From NCBI RefSeq assembly GCF_900109365.1, contig NZ_FNZR01000002.1, forward strand, positions 372,001 through 436,000: 64,000 nucleotides of DNA. The letters run 5' to 3'. The notes beneath the pieces were generated by a model, which had not been told where the DNA came from, ran no database searches, and saw only the letters and a list, made by a program, of their open reading frames with translations. Both the position numbers and the translations under genes were made by a program. Numbering within the stretch: the stretch's first letter is position 1; every line of letters begins with the position of its first letter. Below are positions 9,361 to 16,177 of the stretch, piece by piece. This stretch comes from Parapedobacter koreensis (lineage in GTDB: Bacteria > Bacteroidota > Bacteroidia > Sphingobacteriales > Sphingobacteriaceae).

Positions 9361-9390
9361 CAAAGTTACTACCTTCTTTTTAATATTCAA
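9361..9390 (-). promoter_or_regulatory. rpsT promoter
   Basis: Minus-strand TAACTTTG (9368-9361) fits TAnnTTTG, with TTG (9390-9388) 19 bp upstream. Predicted start is near 9356, leaving a leader of about 33 nt. Confidence 0.6.
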
Positions 9391-9461
9391 AACAAATCTT
9401 ATAATTTTTAGGGTGTGACACTGGACATTAGCCATTAGACACCGGACTTTCAAACTTTCCC

Positions 9462-9469
9462 TATCTTTG
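9462..9469 (+). promoter_or_regulatory. -7 element before the TrmH-family gene
   Basis: TATCTTTG fits TAnnTTTG and ends only 5 bp before the ATG at 9475. No clear -33 TTG is seen. If used, the mRNA would be leaderless at 9475 or begin about 15 nt before the next in-frame ATG at 9490. Confidence 0.45.
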
Positions 9470-9474
9470 CCCCC

Positions 9475-10023
9475 ATGCAAAAATTATCCATGGATCAGTT
9501 ACAGCGGCCATCGGTCGAGGCATTCAAAGTACAGGCCAAGCTCCCGGTCACGCTGGTACTTGACAATGTCCGTAGCATGCACAATGTGGGATCAGCCTTC
9601 CGGACGTCGGATGCTTTTGCGCTCGAACGGATCGTATTATGCGGCATCACCGGCACGCCCCCCCATCGCGAAATTGAAAAAACGGCACTCGGCGCTACGC
9701 AATCTGTCGCTTGGCTCCATGCGGCAGATACGGCACAGGCCGTCCAGCAGCTCCGCGAAGAAGGGTACCGCATCCTGGCTGTGGAGCAAGCCCAGGGCAG
9801 CACTCCCCTGCAGCTATTCGCGCCCGCAGTCGGCCAAAAGTATGCATTGGTCTTTGGCAATGAAGTACATGGCGTGGCCGATGACGTGATGGGGCTGGTA
9901 GATGCATGCATCGAAATTCCGCAGTCGGGCACGAAACACTCGCTCAATATCGCGGTATCCATCGGCATCGTGCTGTGGGACTTCTACACCAAACTTCACC
10001 TCCGTGTAACGGATTCACTGTAA
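9475..10023 (+). CDS. TrmH/SpoU-family RNA 2'-O-methyltransferase
   Basis: A 182-residue SPOUT methyltransferase that would use S-adenosylmethionine to methylate a ribose in tRNA or rRNA. All three family motifs are visible: NVRSMHNVGSAFRTSD (motif 1), LVFGNEVHGV (motif 2) and IPQSGTKHSLNIAVSIGI (motif 3, forming the knotted cofactor site). It lacks the N-terminal RNA-binding extension of RlmB, so the target is uncertain. The start may be the ATG at 9475 or the one at 9490 (MDQLQRP), because the -7 box ends at 9469. Confidence 0.9.
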   Translation: MQKLSMDQLQRPSVEAFKVQAKLPVTLVLDNVRSMHNVGSAFRTSDAFALERIVLCGITGTPPHREIEKTALGATQSVAWLHAADTAQAVQQLREEGYRILAVEQAQGSTPLQLFAPAVGQKYALVFGNEVHGVADDVMGLVDACIEIPQSGTKHSLNIAVSIGIVLWDFYTKLHLRVTDSL

Positions 10024-10089
10024 AATTTCACCGTAAAATCTTAGGTTTCATCTGTCAAAATCTGTTTCGTCAGTAGCAGGTGAGCGGCC

Positions 10090-10146
10090 GATAAAATTGC
10101 TTTCATATGTCGTTCCTTCAAACTTGCATATGAAAGCAATTTTATC
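10090..10146. repeat. Perfect 20-bp inverted repeat upstream of sucD
   Basis: Bases 10090-10109 are the exact reverse complement of 10127-10146, with a 17-nt spacer. No T run follows, so it is not a standard terminator. The right arm fills the 20-bp spacer of the candidate sucD promoter (10124-10154), which suggests an operator or a cruciform-forming site. Confidence 0.85.
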
Positions 10147-10154
10147 TAAGTTTG
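10124..10154 (+). promoter_or_regulatory. sucD promoter
   Basis: TTG (10124-10126) and TAAGTTTG (10147-10154) are separated by exactly 20 bp, the Bacteroidota spacing. The spacer is identical to the right arm of the inverted repeat. Predicted start is near 10159, about 16 nt before the sucD ATG. Confidence 0.65.
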
Positions 10155-10174
10155 CGGTACAAAAATCCAGAACA

Positions 10175-11053
10175 ATGAGTGTATTAGTAAATAAGGATTC
10201 GAAAGTAATCGTACAGGGCTTTACGGGCAACGAAGGCACCTACCACGCCTCGCAAATGATTGAATACGGCACCAATGTAGTCGGTGGCGTGACTCCCGGC
10301 AAAGGCGGGCAGACGCATTTGGAACGACCGGTATTCAACACTGTACAGGACGCCGTAGACCAAACGGGAGCTAATGTATCCATTATCTTTGTTCCGCCGG
10401 CTTTTGCTGCAGATGCTATCATGGAGGCCGCTGCTGCCGGTATCGAAGTCATCGTATGCATCACCGAAGGCATCCCCACCAAAGACATGATTCAGGTAAA
10501 ATCTTACCTGAGTGACAAAAACTCAAGGCTCATTGGGCCGAACTGCCCTGGCATTATCACGGCAGACGAGGCAAAAATCGGCATCATGCCGGGCTTCATC
10601 TTCAAGAAAGGCAACGTGGGCATCGTATCCAAATCCGGCACGCTTACCTACGAGGCGGTAGACCAAACCGTAAAGGCCGGACTAGGCATTACGACAGCTA
10701 TCGGCATTGGTGGCGACCCCATCATTGGCACCACGACGAAAGAGGCTGTGGAATTGCTGATGAATGACCCCGAGACCGAAGGCATCATTGTCATCGGTGA
10801 AATCGGTGGCGGCATGGAAGCTGAAGCTGCCCGCTGGATTAAAGAACACGGCACCAAACCGGTGGTGGGCTTTATCGCTGGGCAAACCGCGCCTCCGGGA
10901 CGCCGCATGGGCCACGCTGGGGCCATCGTGGGCGGCGCAGACGACACGGCCGCTGCCAAAATGAAAATCATGCGCGAATGCGGCATCCGTGTCGTGGAGT
11001 CGCCTGCCGAAATCGGCAAAGCCATCGCCGAGGAATTAGGCGTAAATGTATAG
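10175..11053 (+). CDS. sucD: Succinate-CoA ligase (ADP-forming) alpha subunit
   Basis: A 292-residue subunit of the TCA-cycle enzyme that converts succinyl-CoA, ADP/GDP and phosphate to succinate, CoA and ATP/GTP. Seen: the N-terminal CoA-binding Rossmann region ([20 protein letters not shown]), SNCPG-type motif [20 protein letters not shown], and the phosphohistidine loop GHAGAIVGG with the active His near residue 246. Length matches the family. I chose ATG 10175 because 10097-10174 upstream contains the inverted repeat and promoter. The beta subunit sucC is not in the window, so the two subunits are encoded apart. A strong terminator follows. Confidence 0.96.
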   Translation: MSVLVNKDSKVIVQGFTGNEGTYHASQMIEYGTNVVGGVTPGKGGQTHLERPVFNTVQDAVDQTGANVSIIFVPPAFAADAIMEAAAAGIEVIVCITEGIPTKDMIQVKSYLSDKNSRLIGPNCPGIITADEAKIGIMPGFIFKKGNVGIVSKSGTLTYEAVDQTVKAGLGITTAIGIGGDPIIGTTTKEAVELLMNDPETEGIIVIGEIGGGMEAEAARWIKEHGTKPVVGFIAGQTAPPGRRMGHAGAIVGGADDTAAAKMKIMRECGIRVVESPAEIGKAIAEELGVNV

Positions 11054-11080
11054 GTTATAATACAAGACCACAATATAATG

Positions 11081-11111
11081 GGCGTTGGGTGTATATCCCA
11101 ACGCCTTTTTT
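11081..11111 (+). terminator. Rho-independent terminator of sucD
   Basis: GGCGTTGGG (11081-11089) pairs with CCCAACGCC (11097-11105) across a 7-nt loop and is followed by a run of T residues. Confidence 0.9.
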
Positions 11112-11180
11112 ATAGCTACCGTACCCACCAAAGGGCAAATAGCTCCCCCGCTCCGATCGCAATATTCCTAACAATTTACC

Positions 11181-11188
11181 TACCTTTG
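11181..11188 (+). promoter_or_regulatory. -7 element before the DtxR/MntR gene
   Basis: TACCTTTG fits TAnnTTTG and ends 5 bp before the ATG at 11194, so the transcript would be leaderless or nearly so. No -33 TTG at the usual distance. Confidence 0.45.
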
Positions 11189-11193
11189 CAGCT

Positions 11194-11856
11194 ATGCTAT
11201 CCGACACCGAGGAAAATTACTTGAAAGCCCTGCTGCGCATTACTGGTGAGCATGGCGGTGCTGGCGAGACCGGGACGAACCAATTGGCCGGCAAGCTCAA
11301 CGTGCGTCCGGCCACGGCTACCGATATGTTAAAGAAATTGAAGGAAAAGCAGCTTGTCAATTACGAAAAATACGGTAAAATATCACTCACCGATACGGGA
11401 CGCGATTTGGCGATAGCCATCATCCGCAAACACCGGCTTTGGGAAACCTTCCTGTTTGATAAACTGGGGTTCAGTTGGGATGAAGTGCATGATATCGCCG
11501 AGCAATTGGAACACATCAAATCCGAAAAATTGGTGGAGCAGCTCGATAAATTCCTTGGATTCCCACAATTTGACCCACATGGCGATGCCATCCCCACCGC
11601 CGATGGCGACTATATCAATGAAGCCCGCCTCACACTGGCCGAGGCCTGTGTAGGCAAACACTATACCATTGTGGCAGTAAAGGATAATAGCCCATCGTTT
11701 TTGCAGTATGTAAGCCAAATCGGCATCCGCATCAATAGCCAGGTAGCCGTTTTGCAGCAATATGAATTTGATCATTCCATGATGTTGGCCATTGATAACT
11801 CCCGGATCAACATCTCGGACAAAGTGGCGCAGAATATCTATTGTAAACCTTTGTAA
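11194..11856 (+). CDS. DtxR/MntR-family metal-dependent transcriptional regulator
   Basis: A 220-residue repressor that binds DNA when loaded with Mn(II) or Fe(II). Residues 1-65 are the winged helix (begins MLSDTEENYLKALLRITGEH; recognition region LNVRPATATDMLKKL). Residues 70-140 are the metal-binding dimerisation domain with HRLWETFL, DEVHDIAEQLEH and FPQFDPHGDAIP, which supply the His/Glu/Asp ligands. The last 75 residues are an SH3/FeoA-like domain. In Bacteroidota such proteins usually control Mn or Fe transport. No transporter is adjacent here; smpB follows after 53 bp. The metal specificity is not readable. Confidence 0.88.
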   Translation: MLSDTEENYLKALLRITGEHGGAGETGTNQLAGKLNVRPATATDMLKKLKEKQLVNYEKYGKISLTDTGRDLAIAIIRKHRLWETFLFDKLGFSWDEVHDIAEQLEHIKSEKLVEQLDKFLGFPQFDPHGDAIPTADGDYINEARLTLAEACVGKHYTIVAVKDNSPSFLQYVSQIGIRINSQVAVLQQYEFDHSMMLAIDNSRINISDKVAQNIYCKPL

Positions 11857-11909
11857 TTTATACGCCCTGCGGCCTGTTGTGGCCGCAGGAACTACGCACG
11901 ACACACCAT

Positions 11910-12365
11910 ATGGCACTATCTTCAGACATCAATATCAAAAATAAAAAGGCGTTTTTTGAGTACCACATACTGGACACTTATGTGGCTGGCATACGCCTGC
12001 TTGGTACGGAAATCAAATCCATACGCGAGGGCAAAGCAAACATCAACGATTCCTTCTGTTCGTTTTTCGACGACGGCCTATATATCCGCAATATGCATAT
12101 TGCCGAGTATTCGCACGGCTCATTTTACAACCACGAGGCCAAACGCGACCGCCAGTTGCTGCTTAATAAAAAGGAACTCAAAAAACTGAAAACCAAAAGC
12201 GAGGAACGTGGATTCACGATTATCCCCCTGCGCATGTTCATCAGCAAACGCGGGTTTGCCAAAGTGGAAATCGCATTGGCACAGGGCAAAAAAGACTTCG
12301 ATAAGCGGGAGACCATCAAGGAGCGGGATACCAAACGGGAGCTGGATCGGGTGATGAAGGGATAA
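11910..12365 (+). CDS. smpB: SsrA-binding protein SmpB
   Basis: A 151-residue protein that binds tmRNA and carries it to stalled ribosomes. Seen: the OB-fold start NIKNKKAFFEYHILDTYVAG, the tmRNA-binding stretch GTEIKSIREGKANI, and the basic C-terminal tail (KGKKDFDKRETIKERD-like, ending ELDRVMKG) that enters the decoding centre. I chose the ATG at 11910 to fit the usual family length. It ends 26 bp from the convergent thioesterase gene. The tmRNA gene itself is not in the window. Confidence 0.96.
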   Translation: MALSSDINIKNKKAFFEYHILDTYVAGIRLLGTEIKSIREGKANINDSFCSFFDDGLYIRNMHIAEYSHGSFYNHEAKRDRQLLLNKKELKKLKTKSEERGFTIIPLRMFISKRGFAKVEIALAQGKKDFDKRETIKERDTKRELDRVMKG

Positions 12366-12391
12366 CCAGTTATAGGCAACGGCCAAACTAT

Positions 12392-12802
12392 TTACCCCAG
12401 CACCGGAACTGGATTTTTATGCTCATCAATAGCCACGAAAGTAAATGTGCCTTTGATAGCCAGTTCCCTGTGGTCGTGGTACATCTGCTCCACAAAAATT
12501 TCCACCTCGACCTTAAGGCTGGTACGGCCCACGTGTACCACCTTCCCTATCAGTTCCACAATCGTGCCCGCTGGTATCGGTTTGGTGAAATCAATGCGAT
12601 CGGATGAAACGGTCACCAAGCGCTTCCGGCAAAACCGTGTCCCGGCAATGAAGGCGACTTCATCCATCAGCGCCATGGCCGTTCCGCCATACAAGGTATC
12701 ATAGTGGTTGGTGGTATTCGGGAAAACCGCCTTGAAGATATGCGTTTCGGATTGTTCAATACGCTCTTCAATGGATAAGTTGGCAGTTATGTTCATGGTC
12801 AT
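12392..12802 (-). CDS. Hotdog-fold acyl-CoA thioesterase
   Basis: A protein of about 136 residues in the BFIT/YciA type of acyl-CoA thioesterases, expected to hydrolyse acyl-CoA to free acid and CoA. The signature YDTLYGGTAMALMDEVAF carries the helix and acidic residue of the hotdog active site, followed by strands SSDRIDFTKPIPAGTIVEL. The upstream codon at 12808 is TTG, so the start is the ATG at 12802 or 12796. It sits 13 bp or more from the MutS-like gene on the same strand and may share its transcript. Confidence 0.88.
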   Translation of the reverse strand: MTMNITANLSIEERIEQSETHIFKAVFPNTTNHYDTLYGGTAMALMDEVAFIAGTRFCRKRLVTVSSDRIDFTKPIPAGTIVELIGKVVHVGRTSLKVEVEIFVEQMYHDHRELAIKGTFTFVAIDEHKNPVPVLG

Positions 12803-12815
12803 TGACAATTAATGT

Positions 12816-14654
12816 TTAATTGATGTTTATTCCTATCCCCTTCAGTAAAAGGGATGCATTAAAAATGGTGCATTCGCCGGATTTAAGCTTATAATCGAAA
12901 AGCATCTCGGCATCTTTCACCTGGATGTCGAAATGGTAGTTGGCGAGCACTCCGGGGTATTCCCCGGCCAGTTTGGACAGCTGCAAATCGTGCGTGGCTA
13001 CCATACCTACGCCATCATCGGCAATCAGCTGCTTGATAATCGCTTTCGAACCCAAGTATTTGTCCATGGAATTGGTGCCCCGTAGCATCTCATCGACAAG
13101 GAAGAACGTGTTGGGCTGGTATTTCACGGTCTGCAACACCAGTTGTATCCGGTTTAGTTCGGCTTTGAACGTGGAGGTGCTTTCGTTTAGCGAGTCTGCA
13201 ATGCGCATATACGTGACCAGGTGGAAAGATGACAACCGCATCACTTTTGCACATACGGGTGCGCCACACAGGGCCAGCACGGCATTAATGCCCACGGTAC
13301 GGAGGAACGTGCTTTTTCCGGCCATGTTTGAGCCTGTTATCAATGCCACGCGGTGATTTTCCAGGGAGTAGTCGTTTGCCACAGCGACACGCGGGGAAAT
13401 CAGCGGGTGTGCAAGTGCCTGGGCATGTACAATTGGCTTTTTTGACTCGACTACTTCGGGAAATGCCCACTGCGGGTGATTACGGCTCAGCGTCGCCAAA
13501 CTTACCAAGGCTTCGATTTCGGCAACGGAGTCAAAGGCGTTAAGCATATTCACCCCATACCGCTTACGCCAATCGAGGATGGCAAATGCCTGCCGTAAAT
13601 CCCAAAGTGCCACCATGTTGAGCACGGCACCCACCAGCATGTTTAGCCGGTAGTCCAAGCGATCAATCAGCACGGCCAACTCCCGGAAGACGATGGAAAC
13701 AGGCTTAGTCTCCCCCTCTGCGTACAACGCTGATGCAGACATTTGGCCCAGTTGGCTTTGCCACTTCCGAGTCTCAATGAGCTCAAATGATGCGGCAAAA
13801 GCACCTAACAGCCGCCCGGCTTTACCCACTTCGCCCGCGATAAGGTTGATTTTTCGGCCGTAGCCGATTGCTACCAAGAAATGGCCCAAAGCAAAAAAGA
13901 GCGCTATGCGCGAAAAGACAGGTTCAAACAGGGCCAATCCAATAAGCAATGCCATCAACCAGGGTGCTACTTTTACGTATAAGCGCATCAAGGAATTGCC
14001 AAAGACAACATGCTCATTATTCAGAAAGCGGTCAAACTGCGCTTTGAAATCACCGCGATGCTGTAAATTGAACCACAGTTTGGCCTGAAACTGCTGGCAC
14101 CAATCCCGATCACCGGCCAACTCCTTCACGGTTTGTTGCCTCATCCCTATCGTTATCGCACCAGCAGGCGAAGACAACCAGCCGCCCAATAGCCGGTTGG
14201 CCAATTGAGTCGCACAGCGATTGACCATTGCAAAAAGCGAGGATGGCCCGAATACATCCAGATCGCTCACATAGGGATGATGGCTGTCCGCAAAAAGCTC
14301 CCCGTGCGGGTACCGATTGGGCAGGCCATTGGAAACGTCTATTTCATTTTGGTTTACAGCCAGAAAATCTTCCAACGCGGCTTTACGGGCCTCCAGCTTG
14401 CTCTGCCGCCATACCAGTCCCATGAAAAGCACAATGATGGTGAAGAAAAGTGCCATGACCAACCACAACCACTCGGACTGCACCGCCATGAACAGTGCAG
14501 CGCCACCGCACAAAATGGTGGCGAGGCGCAGCAGTGAATTGCCATTTATGGACTTTCGCAACACGGCCAACCGCCCATTGGTGTCCGCTATATTTTTTTG
14601 ATAGGCATTATAAACGTGTTCTGCCATGGTACTGCCGTTCATCATATTAATCAT
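12816..14654 (-). CDS. Membrane-anchored MutS-family ATPase
   Basis: A 612-residue protein with a MutS-type ATPase at the C-terminus: Walker A TGSNMAGKSTFLRTVG near residue 438 and Walker B FFLVDEMLRGTNSMD near 510. In place of the mismatch-recognition domain, the N-terminus has two membrane helices (about 40-60 and 65-85); further hydrophobic stretches lie near 222-262. Residues 280-400 resemble the lever/clamp helical region. This is the short MutS-related type seen in Bacteroidota; it is not MutS1 and lacks the Smr nuclease of MutS2. The start could be ATG 14654, 14645, 14642 or 14627. DNA-repair function is not established. Confidence 0.85.
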   Translation of the reverse strand: MINMMNGSTMAEHVYNAYQKNIADTNGRLAVLRKSINGNSLLRLATILCGGAALFMAVQSEWLWLVMALFFTIIVLFMGLVWRQSKLEARKAALEDFLAVNQNEIDVSNGLPNRYPHGELFADSHHPYVSDLDVFGPSSLFAMVNRCATQLANRLLGGWLSSPAGAITIGMRQQTVKELAGDRDWCQQFQAKLWFNLQHRGDFKAQFDRFLNNEHVVFGNSLMRLYVKVAPWLMALLIGLALFEPVFSRIALFFALGHFLVAIGYGRKINLIAGEVGKAGRLLGAFAASFELIETRKWQSQLGQMSASALYAEGETKPVSIVFRELAVLIDRLDYRLNMLVGAVLNMVALWDLRQAFAILDWRKRYGVNMLNAFDSVAEIEALVSLATLSRNHPQWAFPEVVESKKPIVHAQALAHPLISPRVAVANDYSLENHRVALITGSNMAGKSTFLRTVGINAVLALCGAPVCAKVMRLSSFHLVTYMRIADSLNESTSTFKAELNRIQLVLQTVKYQPNTFFLVDEMLRGTNSMDKYLGSKAIIKQLIADDGVGMVATHDLQLSKLAGEYPGVLANYHFDIQVKDAEMLFDYKLKSGECTIFNASLLLKGIGININ

Positions 14655-14680
14655 CCAAGCCCTTCTTGCCTTTTACTCGC

Positions 14681-15337
14681 TCACCATGCCTGATCACCCA
14701 CCAGCGGAACAAACCGGAAGGTATCCAGCTCGATACGCTCATATTCCTGCTCCCCCACCCGAAGAATGGTGACCATCTTTTGTTCTTTCTCGCTTCCTAC
14801 CGGAATGACCATGACACCTCCGATACGGAGTTGCTTGAGCATTACCTCGGGCACAAAAGGCGCGCCAGCAGTCACCAGTATTTTATCATAGGGACCATAT
14901 TGAGGAATGCCCTTGGAGCCGTCGCCGAGAAAAAAATTGGGCTTATAGCCCAAATAGGGCAATACCTGAACAGTCCGGTCATACAGATTCTGCTGCCGTT
15001 CGATGGTATAGACATCAGCCCCCAGCTCCATCAGGATACAGGTCTGGTAGCCGGATCCGGTGCCGATTTCAAGCACTTTGTCGTCGGGCTTGATATGGAG
15101 CAATTCCGTTTGGTAAGCTACGGTATAGGGTTGCGAAATCGTCTGCCCATCACCGATGGGAAAGGCAATATCTTTGTAGGCCTGGTTCCAAAAAGTCTCA
15201 TCAAAAAAATAATGACGGGGTACTTTGCCAATGGCTTCCAAAACGTTTTTGTCTTCAATGCCCCGCCGTTTCAGCAATTCAACCAATTGCTTACGAGCTC
15301 CTTGCTCACGGTAGTTGTCAATAAATTTATATGCCAT
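14681..15337 (-). CDS. pcm: Protein-L-isoaspartate O-methyltransferase
   Basis: A 218-residue enzyme that methylates isoaspartyl residues in damaged proteins using S-adenosylmethionine. Seen: the substrate loop PIGDGQTISQPYTVAYQTEL, the SAM motif VLEIGTGSGYQTCILMELG, and VTAGAPFVPEVMLKQL. Length is normal. It lies 26 bp before the MutS-like gene on the same strand and may be cotranscribed with it. A -7 box (TATTTTTG, 15352-15345) ends about 7 bp before the ATG, so the mRNA leader may be only a few bases. Confidence 0.95.
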   Translation of the reverse strand: MAYKFIDNYREQGARKQLVELLKRRGIEDKNVLEAIGKVPRHYFFDETFWNQAYKDIAFPIGDGQTISQPYTVAYQTELLHIKPDDKVLEIGTGSGYQTCILMELGADVYTIERQQNLYDRTVQVLPYLGYKPNFFLGDGSKGIPQYGPYDKILVTAGAPFVPEVMLKQLRIGGVMVIPVGSEKEQKMVTILRVGEQEYERIELDTFRFVPLVGDQAW

Positions 15338-15344
15338 TACGGCC

Positions 15345-15352
15345 CAAAAATA
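15345..15352 (-). promoter_or_regulatory. -7 element before pcm
   Basis: Minus-strand TATTTTTG fits TAnnTTTG, 7 bp from the pcm ATG. No TTG is seen at the expected -33 position, so support is moderate. Confidence 0.35.
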
Positions 15353-15442
15353 AGGATATTAAACGAGATATGCGAAGTTGCCATCGTTCCGTTAATATAT
15401 AATTAAATTTACTATTTTCGCACGGTATAAACTTTTTTACAC

Positions 15443-16177
15443 ATGAGGTATATTCTTCTAGTTGTTTTGCTTTGCTCCACAGCCGATCAATTGCTTGCAC
15501 AAGTAACGCGCATTGATACGGTCAACTACCCCAATCCGACCATCCCAAAAAGGAAACAATACAATTTCAATACGGATTATTGGTATACCGTCGCTGTGCG
15601 GGCTTATGCTTACGAGCAATTCCCGCAGCTGCTTGACCAACCATCAGGGCAATCGGCATCCTTGGGTTCAGCATTCAACGGCATCCTATTTAAGATTAAT
15701 GACAACCAAGTCGCTTACCGCTTGCAAGCAGCGCATTTCAACAACGAAATTACATTTGACAACGAATGTGACGGATGCGCCGAAGTAACGGGAAAATTCC
15801 AAAACACGGCAATTAAGGTAGGTGCTGAAAAAAGTGTCAATTACTCCCGCTTCCAGCCTTATTTCGGGGGCGATTTGGGCTTCATGATGCAAACGCTCAA
15901 TACGAAGGGTTATGACGCTAACGTATTTGCGGAGGATAATAAAAATGCGTTGCTCTTTTCACCGTTTATCGGTGCCAAATTCTATGTGGTTTCACGGGTA
16001 GCCATCGGTATCGAAGCCAATTTCAATATCGCCTACACCTACCAAAAGATAAACGCTTATGCAGACAACACATTTACCGGCGAACCGGAACAAACCAAAC
16101 GCCACCGTTGGGAGTATTTTTTCTCACCCGTAGCCGCTGTCACCCTCCAGTATAATTTTGGTTTGATCAATCAATAG
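15443..16177 (+). CDS. Predicted outer-membrane beta-barrel protein
   Basis: A 244-residue exported protein of unknown function. A signal peptide (about residues 1-20, ending LLAQ) is followed by alternating hydrophobic/polar strands typical of a small barrel: GAEKSVNYSRFQPYFGGDLG, FSPFIGAKFYVVSRVAIGIE, and a final strand AAVTLQYNFGLINQ. One CDGC pair (NECDGCAEV, residues 109-117 approx.) could form a periplasmic disulfide. It is divergent from pcm and its end overlaps the end of priA by 7 bp. The barrel call is inference from pattern. Confidence 0.75.
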   Translation: MRYILLVVLLCSTADQLLAQVTRIDTVNYPNPTIPKRKQYNFNTDYWYTVAVRAYAYEQFPQLLDQPSGQSASLGSAFNGILFKINDNQVAYRLQAAHFNNEITFDNECDGCAEVTGKFQNTAIKVGAEKSVNYSRFQPYFGGDLGFMMQTLNTKGYDANVFAEDNKNALLFSPFIGAKFYVVSRVAIGIEANFNIAYTYQKINAYADNTFTGEPEQTKRHRWEYFFSPVAAVTLQYNFGLINQ

